Positions 22,780-34,846 of a stretch of DNA of 64,000 nucleotides are shown here, one piece after another. The position numbers were made by a program, and so were the translations under genes. The notes below the pieces were generated by a model. The model saw only the letters and a list, made by a program, of their open reading frames with translations. It did not search any database and was not told the origin of the DNA. The DNA is taken from contig OX359197.1 of NCBI GenBank assembly GCA_947172415.1, positions 2,790,001 to 2,854,000 on the forward strand, given 5' to 3'. The stretch's first letter is position 1, and each line of letters opens with the position of its first letter. The DNA comes from Chondrosia reniformis. Its lineage: Eukaryota > Porifera > Demospongiae > Chondrillida > Chondrillidae.

Positions 22780-25700
22780 GTCGAGTTAAATATGGTACAA
22801 AGGAAATTAAAACAGATAAGCAATACAAAAGAAAAAATCAAGACTTTTGGAACAGCCTAAATAGAAGGGTATATAAAAATAGTTTAACAATAAATATACA
22901 TATTATTTTATTTGAATATCAATATCTGTGTAGGTTCAAAATTGGATGGGAACCTGTGGAAATAAGGTAGACAGCTTTGTAATATATTATATGCAACTAA
23001 AGTTAAATGTAAACAATTTAATGAAAAAATCATTTAGGTACATGTGAATGTTAATTATGTAGAAAAAAGAGCTTTTTGGAGAGAATGTAACAAACCAACT
23101 TGGTGGTCAGAACCGTTTATCTCCCCTAATGGCCGGGCAGGTATACAAGTCAATCTATATAATACATACCTATACATACTTGATTTATACTTTATGTATA
23201 TACTGCAAACACATGTAATATATAGGCAAGCATTGACTTGATGGCAATCAACTTGTAAGAGTTGCAGAGTCTATGCTGCTTACCAATCCTAGTGATTTTG
23301 CAACTAAAGATAACAGTGAACTAGAAGGTATAAACTTGTGCATGCCTTCAGTCCCATTATAATGTAACAATTGATATGTAAAATGCCATATAGCTGTAAA
23401 CACAAGAGGACACAGTGAGACCTATCTAGCATCTGATTCAGTTCCATCTCCTGAATTATTTCCCACATTGCAAGAGGACAATGCTGATTATAATATAGAA
23501 GAAATGTAAGATATGCAGGTATCTGACTGCATGACAGTATGTACAATAATATAACCTTCTGTCGCATGCAGAAGATATACACACACTTCAACCATGCATG
23601 CATCTTACTTGATACGTCTTTTATTGTAAATTAGGGGTCATTAGATGTACGTGAAGAAAGTGGGAAAGACGAGAAGGTAGTACATACATTGTCTTGCTGA
23701 CAGAGTATAAAAATATTCAAAAATATTAAATTGAATTGGCACGCCTGTTAATAGACTGTACCCTGTAACTCCAGAATACCTGCAGAAATGAACAACAAAG
23801 TGTCAAAACAGGGCAGAAAAGGGAGGAAAATTACAGAAAGAAAGGTCCAGTAGAAATTACTATGTATATATGTAGCATATATGGATGGCTGATCTCAGCT
23901 AACTTTATTATATATATACTGTAGGCTTTGGATTTACTGGGAGAATTATGTAAAATAAAGACGGATTGATTTCCTAGCCAAAGTCTCAGAAATTTGGCAA
24001 ACCTGGGACTTCACTGTCAATGCAGTTGAAAATGTGGTATCTATCACTCTAAAGAAAGACTTGAGGTACATGCAAGTACACAAGTATCAATTAATATATT
24101 TAGACAGGTAGCAACCGTTTGCTACATAGATCCTCAAAACTATCAGATATTCCTTCAAGATATGTGGCAGTGAAGGCTAAAGGAGATGGGAACTGTTTAT
24201 TCAATTCACTCTCAATCCTGATCCAATGAGATGAAACATTTGCCCCAATTATTAGACTTGGATCAACTGTTTGAGATTGTCCCCATTTTGATAATTACTG
24301 GCAAATAGTATGATATAAAATTTCATATGCATGGCTTCAAATAAAAGGTTTTATATAGGCTTTTACTTCCAAATATGTATACTGAATTTGCCAAGTGTTT
24401 TTCTTAGTATGTTAGCTGTCTAGCAAATGCCAATGAAGCTATGGCCTTTGCTATAGAAGTAGGAAACTATGACAAGCTAAATAACCTAACAACCAAAGAG
24501 GAAATTATAATGACGACACTTCAAGATGAAGCTAGGTTAACTGCTCTTAATGGACAATATAGTGGTAAGTACAATGGGGTACACAATTACATTAAGCTTT
24601 TTATGATGTGCATGCATTTTATTTTGTATTATGAAAAGGAAAGCTTCAGGTACTCTATAGTGCAGGGTTCTTAAAAAGACCAATTATAATGTATTGTGAG
24701 GGTCAGTGCCTTGGCCATGACGGCTCTATTCCACCATGTGGCTGTGTGGAGTCCTACAGTGATCCAATCAATATCATGTGGATCTATAGTAAAGGTAGAC
24801 AGTCGTTAACCCCAAACCACAGAGTTCCTCTAGTTTTGGACACTGGCAGTTTGACCACACCATTACAAAAGGTAATTCCTTGTTATCTGTACATGTTAAA
24901 TATATAGTTCATATTTCAAACTCTCATATATTAACCATATATACACAACCATTCAGATTGTGCATTCCTTCATTTACTACATATATACATCACCTAATAC
25001 AGATTCCAAACAAAGAGATAGCCTACTGGTACCTGGTGTAAAACGCATGTACAAAATCCAAACTTGTCATATGGCAAGTTTTGGAATGTGTACAGCTACA
25101 GAAGAAAAGGACTTCATTCAATGTGCAGACTGCTTTAAATGGAGTCCCTATCGATATTTGGGACTAAAGAAACATGCTGTTTCCGAGAAGATTACTTGTT
25201 GCAAGCCTTCACAATCAGAATCCACAACAATGTATATGTACAGTATATTCCCTACAATATACAGTCCAACACAAAATGGATATTAGCCAAATATTGTACT
25301 CACTATTGACTGTCGGACCAACCGTTTATCAATTACAGAATGGGTTGCTTTCACTAATTTATCATTTATCTTTAATTTGGTACCCTATATAGCATGCTAA
25401 ATAAGGATACTTTATATTCCATACTTCTTCCATGCACACATATATAATTACCAAAGCTAACTATATACATTGTTCCTGCATTGGAACTCATATTTATACA
25501 CAGGATTCTAAACTGGCAAGGAGTGAAAGTGAAAGCTAATACTGCATTACGTTATTCCCAGAAGAGAACAGGTATATATATATACTTGATCATATATACA
25601 TAAAAATATACAACAAATGCAGACCATATAATAAATTAAAAAGATGTCAATATACATTTTTGCAGAATCCTACTCTTAGATTCAATTAAGTCTATCAAGG

Positions 25701-26109
25701 CAAAACCATTAAAAGTTATTGCAGGACCTCTAAAAAGGTTAGATGCATTTTTATTTGTATATTTTATTAATTATTATGTGCTTCAAATGGGATCAACTTA
25801 AGGTTTTACAGTGCCATTCAGAATACTCTAGAGGGAGATCCAACAGTGGAGTATACCTCAGTCCCTCAACAGAAAAATCTACATGATTGTGGGGTATATA
25901 TAATGGCATTCTTGTTGTGCTTGTTTGAGGTAACTTGAAAGTCATACACATTCCAAATATCACTTAATGTATATCTACCTTAATTTTAATATAGAATTAT
26001 GTGGCCAAAGTAGATTTAATCAAAAAGAAGCTGTGTGACCTACAGATACCTGCACCATTTGCTACAAATTTTAGGAAATACATTCTAAGTGATATTTACA
26101 ATAAATCAT
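22780..26109 (+). CDS. OTU / Cys-cluster / Ulp1 gene beside a KDZ transposase
   Basis: A multi-exon plus-strand gene. Early exons code for KRKNQDFWNSLNRR and FWRECNKPTWWSEPFISPNG. Near 24172, YVAVKAKGDGNCLFNSLSIL is an OTU cysteine-protease start with the catalytic Cys in GDGNC. RPIIMYCEGQCLG-like sequence near 24680 and PNHRVPLVLD near 24815 fit the OTU C-terminal strand with its His. At 25080-25200 a Cys-rich part (CTATEEKDFIQCADCFKWSP) looks like a CW- or PHD-like finger. Near 25680, ILLLDSIKSI, and near 25850, VPQQKNLHDCGVYIMAFLLC, are the Asp and Cys segments of a Ulp1 (C48) protease. The stop is at 26107. Such a protein could remove ubiquitin and SUMO. It converges on the KDZ transposase 4 bp away, as if both belong to one transposon. 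A TGA follows the OTU start by a few codons, which an intron might remove. Exon borders are unverified. Confidence 0.6.
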
Positions 26110-26112
26110 GAC

Positions 26113-29100
26113 ACATAACTACATAACAGTTTACCTATATATTTAAGGGTTTGTTTATTTTGAAAATATAGAAAGAGGGATAAATGCTTCATAAAATTTC
26201 CTTTATTCATATATGAAAGTGAACCTTTAATCCGGTTTAGTTCACTGTTGGACTGCTTTACTATTTGAGTATTAATCCAAGCATATTGTGGATACAAGTT
26301 TGTATTGTATCCCAGACTGCAGGCTAGAAGGATGTGGAACAATATTACTTCTCAAGTATCACTTTTGAGTGCTATTTACTTAATATATAAAGGAGTATGT
26401 AAAATATATACTCACCACTGTGATTATCCCAGTTAAAACAATCCACTAGAAATTGTGTGTCTTTGAAGAATAAGGGAAGACGATTAACTTAAGGACATAT
26501 TCATGCAAATTGCAGGCATTGTCATATATGACAACTTGAGGGGCTGTGTTAGAAAAAGGAACAATTAAAGACTCAAAACTGGAAATCACACTTGGAATTA
26601 ATTAAGTTCAAAACATTTAGAAGATTTCTCATCACACAAAAGTTGTATGTACATATGTCAAATATACTGCATGTACCTGTATGGAATCTTGTCAGCATAA
26701 TGGTAAAGGGCACATTTGGTGACTCTGCCTGTTTCATTACTCTAAAGCCATAGCAAATTCCTTAAATACATATAAAATCATACAGAGTTTATATAAGGTG
26801 TACGAACTTCTAATACAAACATGTGCAAGCATGGCTAACCGTGAGGACAAAACATAGTAAAGACTCCAGGTAACAAGGAAGGGTGCCTGGATGATTTTTT
26901 GTACACTTCCCAGACTGGATTCTCTCCAATTTCCTATTAGCTAAATAGTGACCACGTATGAGAGGCAAGTGAGGAAAAAGTGCATCACTGTCTTCATTTT
27001 TGCTGTTTGGTGGAACAATATTACATCCCTGAAAAGGCCTCAGAGCACATTCAAGCAGTGAATTGATCAAGGCTACAATATCTGAAAAAAAGGGTTAAAA
27101 AATGCAGTCTGTTAGTACTTTAAAGAGAGAATGGGGGACTGCTGTTGAATGGCAACAAGGTGGCTGGGATTTACAGTTGGATTGTGTCCTTTGACTACAT
27201 TGTGGATAATTGATATGACGCTTTCAGATGGAGCAATCCAAGAGCACACGGAAGAGGAGGATGTTAATTCCTTGAACAATACCTGTAATTCTAGAGGTGG
27301 GTACCTAAGGGCACAATTAATAAAACAACAGACTATACATCAAAATGGCCATTAATTAAATGCCTCACCTAAGCTCTTGGGGGTGCATTAGCAATTTGTG
27401 TAGTTCCGGCCAAAGTGATATATTATTACATAACTGTGTGAAGTCCTCTACTGATAACGGGGATGACTGGGAAGCTTTACTGAACTTCTTAAACAGCTTT
27501 CTAGCTGCAGCATCATATACATAAACATGTTCACTGTACTTGGTATATAGTGAAACAGGTACTTTTGATCAGTGTAATATAAACTACACACAAATTACCT
27601 CACCTAACTCTAGCAAGTATACTGAGCATTATACATTTGATACAATTATAGGTACAGGGGAGCTATATAGCATTTCAGAATCATTAAGCCACTTAACAAG
27701 TATATGTGCACTTACCTTCCACTTTCCAGCAATTTGTCTTCAATCATGGTTTCGTCAGAAATAGTGATGGCTGACTTCCGTGACTCATGATATAACTGAT
27801 GATAGGCAAGGCTAGTAGCATCACACAAAATGACACTAGGTGCATTACGGCATCCATCCTTGTTGCACAAAAAGCTATTTTTTACATCTGTATCTAAAAG
27901 ATTAAGATAACAATGCCATGAGGATCTAAGGCTGCTGTAAGTAATCAACTGAGGATCAACTGCTGAAACAGTTGTGCCTCTTTCCTGTCTTCCTAGCCAG
28001 ACTAGATAGTAACGATACAATGGACACCTATATATATATAAAAATCAAATATTATGGTATTCCTTAGTTGAAGAACTATACATATACATAGCTATATATG
28101 CAGTTTACTTTTCAAATTTTATATACAAGGAAGCATGCACCCTTACATACCTTCCATGAACAAGGTGTAACAAGTAATCTCTCAGAAGGAAATGGGTCAC
28201 CACAAGCTTGCCCATGTTTAGAATACCACTAGGAGCACCATCAAAACTAACTGTACCCTTACAGGAAGTTCTCGAACATTGTAGTTGATAAACTGAAGAA
28301 AGACAGAAAATGCCTTGCATGCATGGCACGTGGCTTATATATATACCCACCCAAAATTATTCACCAATTAAGCTTCCTTTTATATTTACCTTTTATAGAT
28401 ACTTGTTTATTCATTGTTAAGAAGGGGAGTAGACCTAAATAAAATAGGTCATTCTTGGGGGTTAACCTGGTGCCACACAAAGGACGGTCACTCTCATCTG
28501 GTATAACCTCTGTTAGACCTATTGGCTATTCAACAATTGGCAAAGAGGAATCTTATTCATTGATTGACTTAGTACCTGGATATCTGATTTGATGGTATCT
28601 GATTGAGACAATTTCTCTCTCAAAGGTATTAACATTTCAGATTCTTCTTTAGATCCATCACTTTCCATACATTTCTGAATAAATTTCAGATGAGAGCAAA
28701 AGCTGCTTGACTGTGGGCAGGTTAAACATTTCAAGGCACTTCTTATAATACCAATGACAGCAGCTGAATGCTCTACCACAACACCAATTAATGGTAATTC
28801 TGAGGTCACATCAAACACTACATCTATACAAAGGTAGCTAGTATAAAGTCAACTTAATTAGTGATTATTATTTGAATATCAAAGATATATAGATATTGTA
28901 CAAATGTTGCCAAATCAATTTTACCATGTGTCTCAGGAGGGTAATTATAAACAGCTTCCATATTCATGGGTTGAATATCCAACTCAGCATCAAGTTGAGT
29001 TAAAATCTTGTCAACTACTTTGATATGCAAGCAATCCAACCCAAAATTGTCGCTTAATCCTATAAGTATATAGGTAAAAACACAATTCAGTGAACACTAC

Positions 29101-30030
29101 ATACATGTATATTACTTATACACACTGTTACCTTCTTTATCTTCATTAAGTCTTTCTGCAATGCTTTTTATGAGGGCATGTGTACCAGGTAGACATATGC
29201 AACTATATACCCAATATGAAGTACCAGTCTGTGTGTTTTGAACTGGTTTTCTTAAAACTTCAAGGTAACTGAATTCCTAGTAAAATTAATGGATATTACT
29301 TGAGTGTGAAGGATGCAGCAACTGATTAAAACCATTTACATGATCAGAATCCAAATGTATATAGTGATATACTTGAGGAGTATTGCATAGTTGAGCTAGG
29401 GATCTATAGGATAGCATGTTGGGCTAGCTGGGCTAAAGTGAGCCTTAAGAGTATATGCATAGGTAACTGTGAAACCATGCAAATACAGTAGTTTATGATA
29501 CATCAATGCATGGAAACCTGGTCAAAATGATGCTATACTATACTTATGGTACAGCTCTAATGGTTTGCCATACCTTCAATTCCATTTTATCAATGTCAAA
29601 ATCCTTTATCACAAAATGGCGACAAGAGCCTGGAATGGAGTAATTGCAGCAAATTACTTTTGCTGACACACATATGCTTCAGTTACCATTTCTGGCATCA
29701 CACCAGTCATTTGCAGTCAAAAACAGAATTATAATGACATGAAAGCAATCACACACTAAAAATACATGCTACTGAATTTGGCACTATATATAGTTATTGT
29801 GGTGATTGCATGCATGAGACTGTCACACTAGTATTTACAAAAGTAACCATGTAGGTAATCTATGGCTTATGAAGCACACATACGTATATATATATATATA
29901 TGCATGCAAGTGGTTGTTTTAATAGTACCTCATGTTGACTAAATATAGGCTCTTTAATCTGAAAATCAGTCAAGTCTTCATTTGCAGAGCTTGAGGGTAA
30001 GCTTCCACTGATAACTTTCGGCACCTACAA
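26113..30030 (-). CDS. KDZ-type transposase, multi-exon
   Basis: At least eleven minus-strand exon-like segments follow one another in sensible order. N-terminal parts include SYWVYSCICLPGTHALIKSI (about 29200) and a Cys cluster with CLTCPQSS, FCSHLKF (about 28700). CSRTSCKGTVSFDG followed by GILNMGKLVVTHFLLRDYLL (about 28200) matches Cys-cluster regions of KDZ transposases and HMGXB3-like proteins. The catalytic half has NPTVNPSHLVAI (27160), LFPHLPLIRGHYLANRK (26960), GFRVMKQAESPN and MLTRFHT (26700-26758), PQVVIYDNACNLHEYVLK (26500-26550), FLVDCFNWDNHSG (26420), then YPQYAWINTQIVKQSNSELN (26260). YDNAC and DCFxW..H are KDZ hallmarks. A frameshift near 26880 splits an LLPGVF..FCPHG-like stretch. 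It may be a recently dead copy. Confidence 0.65.
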
Positions 30031-31656
30031 GTTGAAGTATTATAGGGTAATTAAGGGTATGATGAGACAGCTGGTATTGTGAGCCACATTCGCTTATCTC
30101 ACTAATACCTAGCGCTCAACCTTTCGTATACGAGTGAAAGAAAATACTACCATGAGTTTCAACTTCGTTCCTTTATTTTTCTATGCAGGTTTTATTGTAA
30201 AGTTTTTGGTTGAATATGTTTTGTTGGTTCATTATGTATCAATGCACTGCCCTTTTCAGGATGTCTCATAATGCATGTCATGTCTCATAACTGTGGCATG
30301 TGAGAATAATTATTCCATTGCATGTTCTTGGCTCAGTGATCATGCATGAATGGTGATATACTAAAACAACCTAAGTACAGGTGGTCAAAGTCATTGTATA
30401 AGAGAATATCAATTGTCCTCAGTTCACTTGCTGTAGCGTTTGTGACCAAAAATATTTGTATTTCACAATACCCACAGATACCCTATATAGTATAGCATTT
30501 TATATTCCTAAAGGATGCATCTTACAGAAAGATTTATTTACTCAGCATCTAGACTGCTTTACAAGATGGAAAACAGACAACCAGAAAATGATCAGTAAAG
30601 GGACAAGGCAGAGGGTACAGTATTTGTCTCTCCTCCAGTTTCAAATAACCTTCCACCTAATGCGTATGTCCTACTGGTGCAGAAACATCCAATACTATCA
30701 TAAATTTGTGATATGATGTTTACCTTACAAGGCCTATCTATGTACCAGTTAAAGTCCTCTGAAGGAGAGAGTCGTTTTTAGATTAAACTAGCGAGTATTG
30801 CTTCAGGTTTATATAATACACCGATCGGGATGTACCTTTGAATTTGGACAACTGCAATAGTCCATACTCGCTTTTATTGAAGGACAACTGCTTGTACTTC
30901 GCGCCTTCATCTTTCCACTTTTTTCACGGCCATAACCCTATAGTCGTACCTAGGACCTTCGTTGTTTACACGGTATTTAGCTGGTACAGCTGCAATATTC
31001 TTTTTCATTTTACCACCCTGATCACAACTAGATCGTACCGGAGTGGCCATTTCATTCACATTAGTGCAGTGGGGCTTAGGAATTTTGTATTGTTATGTAG
31101 GTATAATTTGCTATATAAATTGTATACAAACGTTGCTGTGGCTTAACGAGTTTTACGCAACATTAATAGCTCTTCATGATGGGAGATGCGAGATGTGAGC
31201 GCAGCAGCTCGTTGTTGCCAGTTCAGACATCACCCTGATCCCCTGTGGTGATGTAAACAAACATATATCACTTTCTAACTTTGGGAGCTTCTTGACAAAA
31301 GGTTAAACTAAATTTTCCGCGTGTGTAATTTTGATGGCTAAAACTGTTGCCAACATGCGCAAGGGTTTTCATTTGATTTCTCATAAAATTCTCTAAAAAG
31401 CTGCACATCTCGGGAACGAAGTACAGTTTCAAAATTATACAGGGTGAAAATTTAGATACTTTTGTGCGAAGTCTGTTGAGACTGGTATTATTACTTTAAG
31501 CCGTCATTTACAACACCACGTTTTCACTTGAAGCTTTTTTCATATGCTCGACTAAATCTTCATTTCTTTTATCCTTAAATATCTAAGACAGAGGGATGAA
31601 ATAGGGGTAACTTAAGACTTTGTTTAGGACGGCCAATTTGTTTTCTGCCCCAAAAA
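30031..31656. other. No gene recognised
   Basis: Upstream of the KDZ transposase. It contains short open frames at 30456-30716 and 30838-31146 without known relatives. I could not find a terminal inverted repeat matching the region left of 22.8 kb. Confidence 0.45.
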
Positions 31657-34010
31657 GTGAATGTGCAACCGCGTGGTAACATGGCAGAAAGGCAGGATGT
31701 TTCATTTGTGGATCTTACCCAAGAAGAAAACGATGAAGAGGAGTGCATCTCCCCAATAATTGTGCATCTTAATGAAGAGCTTAGTGCATGTAAGCTGACT
31801 AAAACAGCTTATCAGATGTATATACAGCACTGTGGAGTGATCTCTGTAGGGTCAAAGGCGGTTGTTTGTATACTGCATGCTCTTATATAATGAGTTAGCT
31901 TAATCAATTAGCATGATCTTTTCCTTTGGTGTTATGGTACTCGTCTTCACTCTCTGATTCAGTTCATGGAAGTGATAGACTAGTGCATGTATGTTATTAG
32001 GACTATTGAAGCTGTATAACATGCATGGTGCTACATACATTTATTTGAATGATTATCTACATTGTAGAGTGACAAATCAGTAGACCTATTGTCAAGTCCA
32101 AAATCTTTGCTTGGGGAAGAAGATGAATCCAGAGAGTGTTTCTGGTCACAAACCTCACCAGAGAAAGCTGATTCAGCCAGTGCTCCTTATTCGCCATTCA
32201 CTCTATCAAAATATGTACCCAAGAAGTATCGTAGACTAGAAAGGCTATCTAAAGTTGTCCCAGACGACAGCAGTGATGACACATGTACACCAGGTCATTC
32301 TGTTGCTAGGTAAGCTCCATGGCATGTATGATGGTATATGGCTACAATAAGTGAAGGTAGTAGTAGTAGTTATACCATAGTTGAGTGCAGTATCAACTAA
32401 TGCTGGACTGTCAGGGAAACATGCTGATATATATACATGAAACATATCTATGGCTATACAGATAATTATGTGTCAATTCATAATATTCATTACATTACAT
32501 TTTCTAAGACTCTTCCCTTTGTTGTTGTTTTTTCTCACTCAAATTTATTTGCATTTGATGTGGCCTAATTCAAACCTTGCAAAAGAATCTCTGCTGCATG
32601 TCCTTCTCCTCTGTACATTGCAGAAATTTGTTTCATTCCCAAAATGATGCTGGCCAATCCAGCCAGAGGATATCGTCAATATTCAACTTCTCCAATTGCT
32701 ACAGGAATGATGAAAAACTTCCAGTGTATAGGATTGGAAAACAGGCATTTACAAAAAAGAAGTGGTTGAGGTGCTAATGAAGTCTCCTCAAGGCAAAATA
32801 TGTGGCAAAAAGCATACATTCATTGATCATGATGTCTCATTCATTGTCGACCTTGCAAAGCTAGTGAATGTTCAAAACTTGACAGCTGATGGCAATGGCA
32901 CCTACATACAACATTGTGTCCCACTCGAGCATTGCTACGTGACTGCTGAAGATATGGTTGTCAGCAGGACACCTCTCGATGAAGATGCATTACTAGCAAG
33001 AGGAATTGAAGACCCGATAGAGTACTGTATGCTGACTCGTCAGTATGCAAAGTTGAAATCTTCACCTGATTTCCAGAGGATCATTATGAAGCTGTCCTTG
33101 CCAACTGTTGATGGAGATGACATACACAGGTACTGCAATATGGTGCAATATCGCTTCACTGGCAGTAGGCATGAGCTGCCACATGCTGCTCATGGCAATG
33201 CAAAGAAGGGAAAGCAGCCATTTTGAACAACACAATATTCAACAAGGCAACTTGTGAAAGGCACCAGCTACAACATGTCTCAACCTCAGGCATTTAATGA
33301 GGTTCAAGAAAAGGTGGGAGGGTTTATCCATTCCCAAAGTTCCACCCAGCTGCCAAGAAATATATACAAAGCCATTTTCTAATCTTCGACCAAGTGGGTC
33401 GAATCAGTCAAAATTATTTTCTGGAGTTTGGCAAAAGATAGCCTACTTGCAGTCATTGAAAAATGCAAAGCCACAAGTAAAAATAGGCTTGTCTGCGAGG
33501 TCATCACAGCTCCTGAACCCACCTGCATTTTAGCAACAGATCAGCAGCTTGCAGACCTAGACCACTTTTGCCGTGCCCCTCGACTGTACAACGCTATTCC
33601 AGGTATTGACCCTACATTCAATTTGGGGGATTTCTATGTCACTTGTACTGTGTATCGTCACAGTGGCGTAAATAACAAAGAAGGCAAACTGAGCCTATTT
33701 CATAATCCAATGTTTATTCACCAGAGAAAGCAATATGATTCATACCATCAGTTTGCCTCAGGACTCTCTTCCCTTCAGCCTTCTTTTAAGCCACTGAAAG
33801 CATTTGGCACATATGGAGAACATGCCCTTTACAGTTCTTTTCATGCAGTCTTTCCAAATAGTGACCACTTGCGGTGCACTGTTAATATGAAGAGAAACAT
33901 TAAGGAGAAGTCCGTGACAATTCCCTCACACATCAGCAAGGACTTTGTGAGGGATATTTTTGGCTATGTGGAGGGCTCCATAATGCATTGTGGCCTTTAT
34001 ATACGTAAGT
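31657..34010 (+). pseudogene. Second MULE-like transposase
   Basis: The start at 31657 or 31681 codes for an acidic region (SFVDLTQEENDEEECISPII), followed by an exon near 32069-32310. A long frame, 32762-33226, and an overlapping one, 33428-34008, carry the conserved part: ILATDQQLADLDHFC, then GIDPTFNLGDFYVTCTVYRH with the first catalytic Asp. Next come HQRKQYDSYHQFASGL, AFGTYGEHALYSSFHAVFPN and HLRCTVNMKRNIKEK. This order is that of a MULE-like DDE family widespread in invertebrates. Two breaks, a stop at 33224 and a frame change between 33290 and 33430, interrupt it. The motif usually read GTDGE is GTYGE here, so an expected catalytic Asp is lost. It is not close to the MULE at 10.7-16.2 kb. 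Confidence 0.65.
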
Positions 34011-34846
34011 CATATGATGTCCCTTGTGTACAAGTTACAAAATGGTCTCTAACCCTGTTGATTATGCGAATGCATGCAACCAACCATCGGTATACTTAGC
34101 TCACTCACAAGGCAAATCAAATCTGCTGTGGTCATTAGCTGAGACCCCTTTAAGACTGGAACCTTTGTTGATATATGGCATGCAGATGTATCATCTTCAG
34201 TCTATACTAAGGTGTGAAAAGGTTATTGGTAGGCCATGTGTTCTACCTTGCAATTGCATAATCTGTATCAACTACTTGTCTTCATGCTGTAGTTGAAAAT
34301 TTCAAAGTCTACAACTATACAATTTAAAATACTGAATCAGATTATTCTAGGGAATTGCCATGGACTTCAGCTTCTCCTTAATCACTTGAATCTCTGTACA
34401 TTTGTAACTTGCAGTGTGTAGCTAGTATTTGATTGTAATTTTAATATTCTAGTCACTTGGATCGCATAAATTTGTAACTAGTACTGTATATATATATATA
34501 TATAACGAGTACAGGCGGCGAAATACTTGTTCATCTCTAGACATAAAGAACATACAGACCGACAGAAGCCAGTTAAGGAATTTCTTTACAAAACTCTGTA
34601 GAAGCATGTGACAAGGATACCCATACAAAAGTGCTATATATTTTTAGTTTTTATTTAGCTTGTATTCACTCTTTCTTTTTAGTTACTGTTAATTAAAAAT
34701 GCAGACAAAAAGCTTCCTCCAAACTGCTGTCTCTGTTCAAATCGTTTAAAAACAGAAGCCTGCCTATTCCCTGGTTTCTAAATTTTTTAGACGATATGAC
34801 CTTAAGATGTAGTTATCCATTTGCGCATTTATGTACTAGCATCAGC
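34011..34846. other. No gene recognised
   Basis: AT-rich spacer with a TA microsatellite near 34488-34503. No coding signal. Confidence 0.5.

Noticed and set aside
21830..31400. Terminal inverted repeats bounding the KDZ/OTU-Ulp1 pair
   Set aside because: I looked for matching inverted ends on both sides and found none I could support, so the element's limits are left open.
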